From assembly GCF_003597675.1 (NCBI RefSeq), contig NZ_CP030827.1, positions 3,903,501 through 3,967,500 on the forward strand: a stretch of DNA of 64,000 bases. Direction: 5' to 3'. Below the pieces are notes generated by a model, which saw only the letters and a program-made list of their open reading frames with translations, had not been told where the DNA came from and did not search any database. Positions 32,301-40,408 of this stretch are shown piece after piece. The DNA comes from Neorhizobium sp. NCHU2750 (lineage in GTDB: Bacteria > Pseudomonadota > Alphaproteobacteria > Rhizobiales > Rhizobiaceae). Both the position numbers and the translations under genes were made by a program. The number at the start of each line of letters is the position of its first letter. Within the stretch, counting starts at the first letter, position 1.

Positions 32301-32520
32301 CAGATCTGCCGCCGAGCAGGTCGACGAATTCCGAGCGCAGCACACGCGCCGAACGGCGGGTCGGTACGAAGATCGTCACGTCCGACAGCGCCATCGGATC
32401 GGCCGGGTCGAAGCGGAATGTCTCGTCCAGCGAACCATCGCAGACCGCAGCCGCCAGCGTCTTCAGAAAGGGCGCGCCGGGAGGAATGGTGAAAATGTTG
32501 TTCCGCCGTACACCGGACAT
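29317..32520 (-). CDS. addB: Double-strand break repair protein AddB
   Basis: AddB is the second subunit of the AddAB helicase-nuclease. The 1067-residue protein has an N-terminal helicase-like part and a C-terminal nuclease with GIADRIDLKRSGEADIIDYKTG. At the N-terminus the segment NIFTIPPGAPFLKTLA aligns with a Walker A but lacks the usual GxGKS/T core, as in the alphaproteobacterial AddB family. I find no cysteines near the nuclease domain that could form the Fe-S cluster of Bacillus AddB. I chose the ATG at 32520, five bases after the murU-like stop; an upstream in-frame start at 32601 lies inside that gene. A parS-like site is embedded at 29983-29998. Confidence 0.95.
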   Translation of the reverse strand: MSGVRRNNIFTIPPGAPFLKTLAAAVCDGSLDETFRFDPADPMALSDVTIFVPTRRSARVLRSEFVDLLGGRSAILPVIRPLGETDDDSGFFDLTAPEEMDLAMPIGGTARLLELGRLILAWRNQLPKVVLDIHSESPLVAPASPADAIWLARALAELIDAVETEDRDWSDLKNLKTGDHALWWQLTAEFLKIASAFWPVRLEELKRSSPAKHRATILTSEARRISEKRHKGPVIVAGSTGSVPAAAELITAISRLPNGTVVLPGLDQSMPDEQWAMVDEQTFDGRPDTAGRSHSQFGLARLLKKIGVTRSEVEVIGAIDADLNFRGRAISQALLPAKATDGWNSWRDDADPERLRQAFADVSLIEAASEREEAVAIAIALRLALEKPGRNGGVAQAALITPDRALGRRVAAELARFGILADDSAGASLSGSPQGTLTQLLLEATLRPGDPVAIVGLLKHPLVRLGLPAKDLRAAIDALEVLALRGGVGDMDISTLEPLLETQLEAILDDRHNPQWRASLPEGAEDAARDVARRIAAAVEPLVGAFVARRADGRGLTAKLTLSDWATRTGRALEAIAIDERGDLAGLWSGEAGDRLSGLLAEVIETDGQLEADGPQWIDIVMALTTGEAVKPRSLANPRVFIFGTLEARLQSVDTMILGGLNEGSWPGQTVNNPFLSRSMKTDMGLEPPERRIGQLAHDFEMACGTRNLIFSRALRQGSTPTVASRWLQRLLALGGRKFAEELKSRGEDFRHWASLIDQGENQPGAKRPTPRPPAELQPVKYSFSEVGRLRRDPYSIYARRVLRLDPLSPFNEDPGAAERGTLYHAIIDRYTREGHKPGTPVSRESMARITDELFDAEQLPPHIDRVWRPRFREVARAFLDWEEKRAPELRSTVTEAGAGFEVAEAGIRITGIADRIDLKRSGEADIIDYKTGLSPTASQARSLLDPQLALEAAALQAGAFKTMGVQQPGDLIYVRLRPGDRFRTDRVNNEGSSATAKRQPKSAIDLAQDSIEQLTKFVIKLRKGEAGFASRLIPFAQGDFGGEYDHLARVAEWSTADDDGEADGDE
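29983..29998. promoter_or_regulatory. parS-like site, 15/16, inside addB
   Basis: TGATTCACGTGAAACA differs from the ParB-binding consensus TGTTTCACGTGAAACA at a single position. It lies within the addB coding sequence, about 26 kb from the putative oriC. Coding-embedded parS sites near the origin are normal. Confidence 0.8.
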
Positions 32521-32525
32521 TGCGA

Positions 32526-33272
32526 TCAGGCCTCCACTGAGTAGCGGGCAATCACCGCTTCCGCCTCGGGCAATGCTTCGGGCGTCCCGACCGTGATCCA
32601 TTCGCCATTAATCGTCAGGCCGAATAGCCGGCCCGCTGCGATCGCCCTGTCGAAATAGATGTTGAGATTGAAGGCATCGTCCGGCGCGTCATCGAGCAGA
32701 GACGATTGCATGACGATCGCGCCAGCATAGACGACCGGGTTGTCGCCGCCGTCGGCGTAGCGAGAAAGCCTGCCATCCGCGTCGAGCTGAAAGTCCTTCT
32801 TGCCGTTATGACCGGTGGTGCGGTCGAGCGGCACGCAGAGCAGCGCCATGTCCATCGCCTCGGGATCGAAGAATTCCGCCAGCCGCTCGAGATTGGTCTT
32901 CTCTCCGGCTGTCTCGCCGATCCAGAACAGGTCGGCATTCATCACATAGACGAGGCCCGGATCGAGCAGAGCCAGACCCTTCTTCAACCCGCCGCCGGAA
33001 TTCATCAGCGCGGATCGCTCGTCGGAAATGGTAATGTCGAGGCGGGGATAGGCGGCAAGATGCGCCTCCATCCGGTCGGCGAAATGATGCACGTTGACGA
33101 CGGCATGGGTCACGCCCGCGTCAGCCAATGCATCGAGCCCGTAGTCGATCATCGGCTTTCCGGCGATCGGCACCAGCGGCTTCGGCATCGTATCGGTGAT
33201 CGGCCGCAACCGTGTGCCGAGTCCGGCGGCAAGCACCATCGCCTGGGTGATGGGGGCCTTATTCTGGGTCAT
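32526..33272 (-). CDS. MurU-like sugar-1-phosphate nucleotidyltransferase
   Basis: The 248-residue protein is a nucleotidyltransferase with the signature AMVLAAGLGTRLRPITDTMPKPLVPIAGKPMI at about 11-42, the NVHHFADRMEAHL segment and the metal-binding YVMNADLFW. It resembles MurU, which makes UDP-MurNAc from MurNAc-1-phosphate in the cell-wall recycling shunt that bypasses fosfomycin-sensitive MurA. The gene directly upstream carries an AmgK-like kinase domain (13-base gap), and AmgK makes the MurU substrate, which supports this reading. Other sugar-1-phosphate substrates are possible. Confidence 0.85.
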   Translation of the reverse strand: MTQNKAPITQAMVLAAGLGTRLRPITDTMPKPLVPIAGKPMIDYGLDALADAGVTHAVVNVHHFADRMEAHLAAYPRLDITISDERSALMNSGGGLKKGLALLDPGLVYVMNADLFWIGETAGEKTNLERLAEFFDPEAMDMALLCVPLDRTTGHNGKKDFQLDADGRLSRYADGGDNPVVYAGAIVMQSSLLDDAPDDAFNLNIYFDRAIAAGRLFGLTINGEWITVGTPEALPEAEAVIARYSVEA

Positions 33273-33285
33273 GGCATGCCGTGTT

Positions 33286-34797
33286 TTATGATTCGGGAAG
33301 CTCTATTCCAGCCCGCGCGCACCAATCACGCAAGGGGGCGAGTGCATCATGGGCAAGCGCCACCGAAAGATGCCGGAGCGTGCGCGGCATATGCTTCAGG
33401 TATTGCGGCTTGCCGTCCCGCTCTTTCAGCCGAACCCAGAGGCCGGCAAGCTTGCAGTTTCGCTGCGCCGCCATGATCGCCCAGGCCTTGAGGAAGGCCG
33501 GTTCGTCGAAACTGCCGAGCGCCCGGCGCAGCGTCAGATAATCGACCATCATCTGGTCTGCCAGCGGCTTTGGAATATCGACGCGGGCATCCTGCACGAT
33601 CGACGCCAGATCATAGGCGGTCGGCCCGATCATCGCGTCCTGAAAATCGATCAGCCCGACCCGACGCATACCCGCTTCCTCGGGCCGCCAGATGATGTTG
33701 GGCGAATGAAAGTCGCGCAAAAGCAGGTTCGTCTCGGCGCCGGAAAGCTCGGCGATCAGCCCGTCCCAGATCGCAAGATAGTCCTGCCGCTCCTCCTCGC
33801 TCGGTTGCGCACCACGCTTCCATGGCAGGTACCAGTCGAGAATGAGCCGGGCTTCCATCTTCATTGCCACCGGATCGAAATCCGGCACATGGTGGATATG
33901 ACCGTCCTTGAGTGGCAGATCCTGTTGCATCGGATGGCCGTGCAGGAAGGCAAGCGCCACGACGCTCTCGCGATAACGATCCGCAATCGGCCTGCCCTCG
34001 TCATCCAGTACGCCATCCGTGCCGAGATTGTCGATCAGCAGAATGCCCTGTTCGTAATCGACAGCGAGAACCTTCGGCGCGACGAGCCCGATGCCGAGCA
34101 GATATTCCGAGATCGCCACGAACGGATAGGCGTCCTCGGCGATATGCGCGACCTTGGGGTAGGGCTTGCCGTCGAGTACCGCAGGGCCATCCGGCCGCCG
34201 AGGCCAGTCCATCAGGATCAGCGTCTCGCCGGTTTCGGTGGTGATCCGCTCATAGGCCCGCATCGATGCATCGCCGGTCAGAAACCGGCGCTTCGCATGG
34301 GCATAACCGTGAAGCGTCAGGAATTCGCGGATCGCCAGAACCCGCCTGATGCGGGCGATCGCTGCCGCCGGTGCCGAAATCGTCGCCCGACGGCCGGCAC
34401 CTTCATGCTCCAGCTTCAGGACGATCCGGTCCCGCGGCAACAGGCCTTCGGCCATTTCCGGCCATTCGACCAGGCAGATACCCGAGGACAGCGCTTCGTC
34501 GAAGCCGAGTTCGTCGAGTTCCGACGCATCGCCAAGCCGGTAGAGATCGAAATGAGCGACGGGCAGGCGCAGGTCATAGGCCTGAACCAGGGTGAAGGTC
34601 GGGCTCGGCACGTCGATATCGGCATCGTCGGCAACGGCGCGGATCAGCGCACGGGCCAGCGTCGACTTGCCGGCACCGAGATCGCCCGAAAGTGCGACGC
34701 AATCTCCGGCCTTGAGGGCAAGTGCGAGATCCTCGCCGAATTCGATGGTTTGCGCTTCGCCGGCAAGAAAGAAGCTCAGCGTTTCGACGTCTGTCAT
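33286..34797 (-). CDS. tsaE: TsaE fused to an AmgK-like sugar kinase/phosphotransferase domain
   Basis: Residues 1-155 are TsaE, the ATPase needed for the t6A37 modification of tRNAs: Walker A GDLGAGKST (38-46) and SPTFTLVQAYDLRLPVAHFDLYRL. Residues about 160-503 are an aminoglycoside-phosphotransferase-like (APH) domain related to AmgK, with FLTGDASMRAYERI, the catalytic loop LLLRDFHSPNIIW and metal-binding GLIDFQDAMIG. In the catalytic loop the usual HxD His is Leu, while Asp and Asn remain. Length 503 versus about 155 for stand-alone TsaE. Such fusions are annotated in other Rhizobiales. It overlaps divL by ATGA. Confidence 0.9.
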   Translation of the reverse strand: MTDVETLSFFLAGEAQTIEFGEDLALALKAGDCVALSGDLGAGKSTLARALIRAVADDADIDVPSPTFTLVQAYDLRLPVAHFDLYRLGDASELDELGFDEALSSGICLVEWPEMAEGLLPRDRIVLKLEHEGAGRRATISAPAAAIARIRRVLAIREFLTLHGYAHAKRRFLTGDASMRAYERITTETGETLILMDWPRRPDGPAVLDGKPYPKVAHIAEDAYPFVAISEYLLGIGLVAPKVLAVDYEQGILLIDNLGTDGVLDDEGRPIADRYRESVVALAFLHGHPMQQDLPLKDGHIHHVPDFDPVAMKMEARLILDWYLPWKRGAQPSEEERQDYLAIWDGLIAELSGAETNLLLRDFHSPNIIWRPEEAGMRRVGLIDFQDAMIGPTAYDLASIVQDARVDIPKPLADQMMVDYLTLRRALGSFDEPAFLKAWAIMAAQRNCKLAGLWVRLKERDGKPQYLKHMPRTLRHLSVALAHDALAPLRDWCARAGIELPES

Positions 34798-37358
34798 TCC
34801 GCCGCGACCGAGTGGGCCGAGGAGCCGGCCGGGATGCGGCAGGTAACGGTCGTGCCTTCGCCGGCGCGGCTGTCGATCGAGACGTCGCCATTATGCAGAT
34901 GGACGAAGCTCTCGACGATCGAAAGGCCGAGGCCTGCGCCGCTGCGCTTGCCGTCCTTGGCCTGCGCCCGGAACCGGTCGAACACGGTCTTCAGCATGTC
35001 CGGGGGAATGCCGGGGCCGCGGTCGCGCACCGAGAAGAACACATCCGTCTGGTCGCGCCAGCAATTGAGCGTGATGGTCGAGTTTTCCGGCGCGAAATTG
35101 GTGGCGTTGGTCAAAAGCTTGATGAGGATCTGTTTCAGCCGCTGCTGGTCGGCGACGATCGTGCCCATGCCGGCCGGGGCGATGATCTCCAGCGTCATGT
35201 TGTTGTCCTGCAGCCGGTCGGCGATCTGCATGGCGACGTCGTCGAGCAGGTCTTCGATCGCCAGTTCCGAATAGTTGAGCTGCATGATGCCGGCATCGAC
35301 GGTCGCGAGATCGAGGATGTCGTTGACGATCGTCAGCAGAACCGAGGACGAGGTCGAGATATGGTCGATATATTCCGCCTGCCGGTCGGTCAGCGGGCCG
35401 ATGCCGGGCGTCTTTAAGAGATCGGTAAAGCCGATGATATTGGTCAGCGGCGAGCGCAATTCGTAGGAAACGTGCTGGACGAAATCGTTCTTCAGCTCGT
35501 CCGCCTTGCGCAGCGCCTCGTTCTTTTCCTTCAGCGCCTTCTCGGCGCGTGCGCTGGCGGTCATGTCGACGAAGGTCAGCATCGTCTGCGCGTTCGGCAG
35601 CGGCGTGACGGCGTAGTCGAGGATCAGCCCGGAATAGAGGTCGAGCGTGCCCTGCAGCGTCATCCGCTCGTCGTCGAAGGCTGTCAGGGCCTGCGCAAAC
35701 CGGCGCCAGCCATCCGGCTCGGCATAGGATGTGGCGCAGGCCGCCTCGATCTTCTTGATATGCGTTCCGGGCTCTGCCTCTTCGGCGGTAATCCCCCAGA
35801 GGGCACGGAAGGCAGGGTTCGACAAGCGGATGCGGCCATCGGGACCGAACACCGCCACGCCTTCCGACAGGTGGTCGATCGTTTCGCCCTGGACCCGCAC
35901 CAGCGTATTGTAGCGGGCTTCGAGATCCACCTGTTCGGTGAGGTTCTCGAACACCCAGGTCGCGCCGCCCTGCGGATGGGCCGTCGCGATCACGCGCAGC
36001 GTCTGGCCGTTCGGCAGGTGCCAGGTGTCCGTCTTGGTATCGAGCGACTGGTAGACGGCAAGCGCCGTTTCCTTCCAGTTGCGCCAGTTGAGCTGTTCCG
36101 GCAGCTTGCCGTCGCTGCGCAGCCTGTCGAGAAGCTCGCTATTGTCGGGCTTCGATTCCAGGAAGGGCAGGCCGAGGCCCCAGAGCTGCACGAAGGCCTG
36201 GTTATAGAATTGCAGCCGGCGCGCATGATCGAAGATCGCCACCGGCGTCGCCAGATGATCGAGCGTCTCGGCGTGGCTCTTCAGCGTGCGCTTCAACTCC
36301 TCGCGGATGGTTTCCGCCTCCGAGACGTCGAGCGCCATGCCGGCCGAGCCGTTGATGGTCACCACGTCGACGACGTCGAGGACGGCACGGTTGCCGTGAA
36401 CGACGGTCGAAAGGCGGTCGTGGAAGGGTGAGGTTACCGTCGCCTGCGCCCGGATCATTTCGCGGCTGACCGTGCCCAGAAGCTCGCGGCCCTCTTCAAC
36501 GGCCCGCTGCGGGTTCGTCGCATCCACGGCGTCGCCATAGGCATGGTTGACCCAGGCGAGCTTGCCCTGGCCATCTCGCCGCCATGCCGGCTGATCGATT
36601 GCATCCAGGAGGGATTCGAACTGCGAGATCGAGCTCGTCAACCGCTCTCGCTCGATCTTCAGTTCGGCCAGTTCGGCGCGCAGATTGTTGAGTGCGAGGA
36701 AGCGGACAAAGGCCTTGCCGCCGGAGACGCGCCCCTGGACTTCCAGCAACTCGTCCCGGCCGGTTTCCACCACCATGTCGAAGCTGCGGGCATTGGACCT
36801 GAGTTCGTCGATCGCCTTTTCAAGCTCGGCTGCCGAACTTGCCCTCAGCCAGCGTCCGAAGGCGAGGAAATCTCGGTCGGCCTGCGGGGCTCCGGAATCT
36901 CCGGGAAGCTGGCCGAGGAATTCCGCCTTCGAAGATCCGCTTTCCCACACGACGATGCGGCGGTTCTTGTCGGCGATCAGGGCCTCGTATTTGGAAATCT
37001 GCTGCTGCGCATCCGACAGCGCGCTGCGCATTTCCTGGCTTTCGACCTCCATGTTGCCGCGCTGGCGAACCAGCCAGACGGCAGACAGGAGAGCCGCGCC
37101 AAGCGCGCCGAGAACCAGCGCCGAGACGATCATTTCAGCCGATGAAAACAGGCGGGAAGCGCCGGATCCCTGCGCCCATGCAGCGCTTGGCAGTGCAATC
37201 AGCGCAGTCGCGGACAGAAGAAAACGGAAGGCCTTCGGCAGACGCACGAAAGCAGCCTTGCCCCGCCGATTGCCGCCACGGAGCCGATTTCGGGCACTTT
37301 CGCCCGCGCCAAGAATTGGATCGGCCTGTTTGAGCAGGCTCGTTTTTCTTACCACCAT
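34794..37358 (-). CDS. divL: DivL-type PAS domain histidine-kinase-like cell-cycle protein (Tyr in the H-box)
   Basis: DivL controls CckA and hence the master regulator CtrA. The 854-residue protein has a signal-like hydrophobic stretch and a membrane segment within about residues 40-95, several PAS-like repeats (about 230-600, including HLATPVAIFDHARRLQFYNQAF and HLSEGVAVFGPDGRIRLSN), a dimerisation domain and an ATPase domain with NATNFAP, DRGPGIP and GAGLGLSIV. In the H-box HVSYELRSP the phospho-accepting His is Tyr632, the DivL hallmark known in Caulobacter. I chose ATG 37358, which has GGAG upstream; one at 37406 lacks it. Confidence 0.9.
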   Translation of the reverse strand: MVVRKTSLLKQADPILGAGESARNRLRGGNRRGKAAFVRLPKAFRFLLSATALIALPSAAWAQGSGASRLFSSAEMIVSALVLGALGAALLSAVWLVRQRGNMEVESQEMRSALSDAQQQISKYEALIADKNRRIVVWESGSSKAEFLGQLPGDSGAPQADRDFLAFGRWLRASSAAELEKAIDELRSNARSFDMVVETGRDELLEVQGRVSGGKAFVRFLALNNLRAELAELKIERERLTSSISQFESLLDAIDQPAWRRDGQGKLAWVNHAYGDAVDATNPQRAVEEGRELLGTVSREMIRAQATVTSPFHDRLSTVVHGNRAVLDVVDVVTINGSAGMALDVSEAETIREELKRTLKSHAETLDHLATPVAIFDHARRLQFYNQAFVQLWGLGLPFLESKPDNSELLDRLRSDGKLPEQLNWRNWKETALAVYQSLDTKTDTWHLPNGQTLRVIATAHPQGGATWVFENLTEQVDLEARYNTLVRVQGETIDHLSEGVAVFGPDGRIRLSNPAFRALWGITAEEAEPGTHIKKIEAACATSYAEPDGWRRFAQALTAFDDERMTLQGTLDLYSGLILDYAVTPLPNAQTMLTFVDMTASARAEKALKEKNEALRKADELKNDFVQHVSYELRSPLTNIIGFTDLLKTPGIGPLTDRQAEYIDHISTSSSVLLTIVNDILDLATVDAGIMQLNYSELAIEDLLDDVAMQIADRLQDNNMTLEIIAPAGMGTIVADQQRLKQILIKLLTNATNFAPENSTITLNCWRDQTDVFFSVRDRGPGIPPDMLKTVFDRFRAQAKDGKRSGAGLGLSIVESFVHLHNGDVSIDSRAGEGTTVTCRIPAGSSAHSVAAE

Positions 37359-37496
37359 ATCCGGTGTGTCTCCGTCCAATTGCCGCTCATCGACAAGACA
37401 TACCACGTCGTACCTTGCCCGAAGCCGAAGCCCCGAAAGGTCGAATCAAGTCCCAAAACAATACGTGTTCGACCGGTAGGCGGGAAGGGATCGCGG

Positions 37497-37534
37497 CAAA
37501 AAAGAAGCCCCGACCTTTTGTCAAGGTCGGGGCT
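37497..37534 (-). terminator. Intrinsic terminator of ahcY
   Basis: Arms AGCCCCGACCTT (37506-37517) and AAGGTCGGGGCT (37523-37534) with a five-base loop; on the minus strand a T-rich tract follows (TTCTTTTTT). It lies 31 bases beyond the ahcY stop and before the divL start. Confidence 0.93.
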
Positions 37535-37564
37535 ACAAGATGTTGTGGATTAACCGGCTAGCAA

Positions 37565-38965
37565 TTAGTAGCGGTAGTGGTCTGCCTTGAACGGACCCTG
37601 GGCCGACACGCCGATATAGGCAGCCTGTTCGTCGGAAAGGGTCGTCAGCTTCACGCCGAGCTTGTCGAGGTGCAGGCGTGCGACCTTCTCGTCGAGATGC
37701 TTCGGCAGGATGTAGACCTCGTTCTTGTATTCACCTTCCTTGGTGAACAGTTCGATCTGGGCCAGCGTCTGGTTGGTGAACGATGCCGACATCACGAAGG
37801 ACGGGTGGCCGGTGGCGTTGCCGAGGTTCAAGAGGCGGCCTTCCGACAGAAGGATCATGCGGTTGCCCTTGGGGAACTCGATCATGTCGACCTGCGGCTT
37901 GACGTTGGTCCACTTGAGGTTCTTCAGAGCCGCAACCTGGATCTCGTTGTCGAAGTGGCCGATATTGCCGACGATCGCCATGTCCTTCATCTCGCGCATG
38001 TGCTCGATGCGGATGACGTCCTTGTTGCCGGTCGTGGTGATGAAGATGTCGGCAGACGAGACGACGTCTTCCAGCGTGACGACTTCAAAACCGTCCATGG
38101 CAGCCTGCAGCGCGCAGATCGGGTCGACTTCGGTGACCTTGACGCGGGCGCCGGCGCCCTGCAGCGAAGCGGCCGAACCCTTGCCGACGTCGCCATAGCC
38201 GCAGACGACTGCAACCTTGCCGGCCATCATCACGTCGGTACCGCGGCGAATGCCGTCGACCAGCGATTCCTTGCAGCCGTACTTGTTGTCGAACTTCGAC
38301 TTGGTGACCGAATCGTTGACGTTGATTGCCGGGAAGGGCAGGAGGCCCTTCTTGGAGAGTTCATACAGACGATGAACGCCGGTCGTCGTTTCTTCGGTGA
38401 CGCCCTTGATCGCGTCGCGCTGCTTGGTGAACCAGCCAGGCGAAGCCTTGAGGCGCTTCTTGATCTGCGCGAACAGGATCTCTTCTTCTTCCGAACCCGG
38501 ATTGGAGAGCACGTCCTCGCCGGCTTCGGCGCGGGCGCCGAGCAGGATGTACATGGTGGCATCGCCGCCATCGTCGAGGATCATGTTGGACGTGCCGCCG
38601 TCGGTCCACTGGAAGATCTTGTCGGTATATTCCCAGTATTCGGTCAACGATTCACCCTTGACGGCGAAGACCGGGATACCGGCGGCAGCGATTGCGGCAG
38701 CGGCATGGTCCTGGGTGGAGAAGATGTTGCAGGATGCCCAGCGGATGTCGGCGCCGAGTTCCTTCAGCGTCTCGATCAGAACGGCGGTCTGGATCGTCAT
38801 GTGCAGTGAGCCGGAAATGCGGGCGCCCTTGAGCGGCTTGGACGTACCGAATTCCGCGCGGCAGGACATCAGGCCCGGCATTTCGGTCTCGGCGATGTCC
38901 AGTTCCTTGCGGCCATAGGCTGCAAGGTTGATATCCGCGACGATAAAGTCTTTTTCACTGCTCAT
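37565..38965 (-). CDS. ahcY: S-adenosyl-L-homocysteine hydrolase
   Basis: AhcY splits S-adenosylhomocysteine into adenosine and homocysteine with a bound NAD, relieving product inhibition of methyltransferases. The 466-residue protein has family motifs: [29 protein letters not shown], the NAD-binding [26 protein letters not shown] and the C-terminal KADHYRY. The ATG at 38965 follows GGAGAGC; an open frame upstream to 39070 has no support. A 20-base palindrome at 39076-39095, 110 bases upstream, is a possible operator. Confidence 0.98.
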   Translation of the reverse strand: MSSEKDFIVADINLAAYGRKELDIAETEMPGLMSCRAEFGTSKPLKGARISGSLHMTIQTAVLIETLKELGADIRWASCNIFSTQDHAAAAIAAAGIPVFAVKGESLTEYWEYTDKIFQWTDGGTSNMILDDGGDATMYILLGARAEAGEDVLSNPGSEEEEILFAQIKKRLKASPGWFTKQRDAIKGVTEETTTGVHRLYELSKKGLLPFPAINVNDSVTKSKFDNKYGCKESLVDGIRRGTDVMMAGKVAVVCGYGDVGKGSAASLQGAGARVKVTEVDPICALQAAMDGFEVVTLEDVVSSADIFITTTGNKDVIRIEHMREMKDMAIVGNIGHFDNEIQVAALKNLKWTNVKPQVDMIEFPKGNRMILLSEGRLLNLGNATGHPSFVMSASFTNQTLAQIELFTKEGEYKNEVYILPKHLDEKVARLHLDKLGVKLTTLSDEQAAYIGVSAQGPFKADHYRY

Positions 38966-39075
38966 AAAGCTCTCCAGATCTCGTTGCACGACCAACATGG
39001 CCCGCCACGCGCAAAGGGCGGCGGCAGGCAAACTGGCTCGCGGTGTAGCAGGACTCACGCCCGCATGCAACGCAG

Positions 39076-39095
39076 ATATAAAGAGGTCTTTATAT
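39076..39095. promoter_or_regulatory. Operator-like palindrome upstream of ahcY
   Basis: ATATAAAGAGGTCTTTATAT has perfect nine-base arms around a GG spacer and sits 110 bases upstream of the ahcY ATG. The ArsR-type regulator SahR controls ahcY and methionine genes in many proteobacteria, using an AT-rich inverted repeat; matching this site to SahR is inference. No sahR gene lies in the window. Confidence 0.5.
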
Positions 39096-39127
39096 GTTTA
39101 TATCGATTGGCCCAACGGAGGCCCGGG

Positions 39128-39403
39128 TCAGGCCTCTTCGCCGAACTTGTTGGCGATCAGGCCTTCCAGCGCTTCCAGCGCCTCGGCGGCCTGCGGCCCT
39201 TCGGCCACCACATCGATGCAAGAGCCCGTGCTGGCGGCAAGCATCATCAGGCCCATGATCGATGTGCCGCCGACGCTCATGCCATCTTTGGAGACGATGA
39301 TCGTCGCGTCGAAGCTTTCGACCATCTGGACGAATTTGGCGGAGGCCCGGGCATGCAGCCCGCGCTTGTTGACGATCAGCAGTTGGCGGGAAAGAGCAGA
39401 CAT
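39128..39403 (-). CDS. HPr family phosphocarrier protein
   Basis: HPr relays phosphate from enzyme I to EIIA proteins. The 91-residue protein has the phospho-accepting His17 in NKRGLHARAS and a regulatory Ser48 in GGTSIMGLMML, the site that HprK phosphorylates. It is followed only by a regulatory EIIA and HprK here; there is no sugar permease EIIBC, so this is the regulatory alphaproteobacterial type of PTS. EIIA is 11 bases upstream in the transcription direction. Confidence 0.95.
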   Translation of the reverse strand: MSALSRQLLIVNKRGLHARASAKFVQMVESFDATIIVSKDGMSVGGTSIMGLMMLAASTGSCIDVVAEGPQAAEALEALEGLIANKFGEEA

Positions 39404-39414
39404 CCGGTTCAGGC

Positions 39415-39816
39415 CTATTTGCCGCTCAGAACGCGGCTTGCGACGTTGATATATTTGCGCCCGGCATCCGATGCCTCGACAAGTGCCTTTTCCATGTCGT
39501 CATCGCCACGCACGCCGGCAAGCTTGATCAGCATCGGAAGGTTCATGCCGGCGATCACTTCGGTCTTGCCGCTTTCCATCACCGAAATCGAAAGGTTGGA
39601 TGGAGTGCCGCCGAACATGTCGGTCAGGATGATCACGCCGCTACCGGCATTGGCGCGACCGACGGCATCAAGAATATCCTGCCGCCGCTGATCCATATCG
39701 TCCTCGGGACCGATGCAGACAGTTTCGATGAATTTCTGAGGTCCGACGACATGCTCGACGGCGTGCCGGAATTCCTCAGCCAGCTTGCCATGGGTGACAA
39801 GCACCAGTCCGATCAT
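39415..39816 (-). CDS. PTS EIIA component, mannose/fructose/sorbose family
   Basis: The 133-residue protein has the EIIA(Man) fold with active-site His9 in LVLVTHGKLAEEF and the LTDMFGGTPSNLSIS motif. Without a matching EIIBCD in the window it probably serves as a regulatory phosphate acceptor downstream of HPr. The ATG at 39816 gives the canonical start MIGLVLVTHG; an upstream in-frame start at 39918 would add 34 unrelated residues. It lies between hprK and HPr. Confidence 0.93.
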   Translation of the reverse strand: MIGLVLVTHGKLAEEFRHAVEHVVGPQKFIETVCIGPEDDMDQRRQDILDAVGRANAGSGVIILTDMFGGTPSNLSISVMESGKTEVIAGMNLPMLIKLAGVRGDDDMEKALVEASDAGRKYINVASRVLSGK

Positions 39817-39940
39817 GAAAATACGTCCCCTGATTTCAAAACTCGCGGCCCATATCGCAACGCACTGGCGCCGTCCAGCGGCGGGATGCCATCTTCGCCA
39901 ACTGGAATTGAAGTTCAAGTTAAAAAATCAGGCAATAGAG

Positions 39941-40408
39941 TCACCAAATTGATGCTTGTGCACGCCAGGAGGGCATCATCGCGCCGATGACCGCAAGCGG
40001 ATCGGTTGCCGTATTGGCAAGCCGGATCATCGGCAGCACGCCGATACCGGCAAGCTGAAACCGCTCGTCCTCCGGCGGAAGACGCTCCGTGTCGGCCAGC
40101 GAAACCACCTTGATCGCGAGGTCGAGAGGAGCCGTTTCGACATGCTCCATATGAACGATGCCGCTGCCCCTTATTTCCATCAAGCCGGCAATCGCGGCCG
40201 GGCAGGAGGCAAATATTCTGCCGTCCCGGCCGTCGACCAGTACCTGATCGTCCGCCACCAGGGCCGCTGCAACATTATGCCGGCGGGCGATGGCGAGACA
40301 GGAAAGAGCGGCCATCGACTTGCCGATCCCGGAAGGGCCGATGAAAAGCAGGCCGCGGCCATCCACGACGATGGCAGTCGCATGGATATTGCGGATCGCG
40401 CCTGTCAC
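39941..40408 (-). CDS. hprK: HPr kinase/phosphorylase, short alphaproteobacterial form
   Basis: HprK phosphorylates HPr on a serine, linking energy state to PTS regulation. The 155-residue protein is only the C-terminal kinase half of the 310-residue firmicute enzyme: P-loop GPSGIGKS at 24-31, LVADDQVLVD with catalytic Asp pair, and GLMEIRGSGIVHME. The short form is typical of alphaproteobacteria. It overlaps the chvG stop by four bases (ATGA) and is thus translationally coupled to the ChvG sensor kinase, linking envelope/acid sensing and the PTS. Confidence 0.93.
   Translation of the reverse strand: MTGAIRNIHATAIVVDGRGLLFIGPSGIGKSMAALSCLAIARRHNVAAALVADDQVLVDGRDGRIFASCPAAIAGLMEIRGSGIVHMEHVETAPLDLAIKVVSLADTERLPPEDERFQLAGIGVLPMIRLANTATDPLAVIGAMMPSWRAQASIW

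Noticed and set aside
30179..32596. Long plus-strand open frames (about 805 and 705 codons) opposite addB
   Set aside because: They are antisense to a clear addB with helicase/nuclease motifs; Ser/Arg-rich composition is typical of GC-rich shadow frames.
37539..37550. TGTGGATTA near the ahcY terminator as a DnaA box
   Set aside because: Single isolated one-mismatch 9-mer far from the origin; expected by chance.
38966..39127. SAH riboswitch in the ahcY leader
   Set aside because: I could not find the conserved paired elements of the SAH aptamer; the palindrome suggests protein control.
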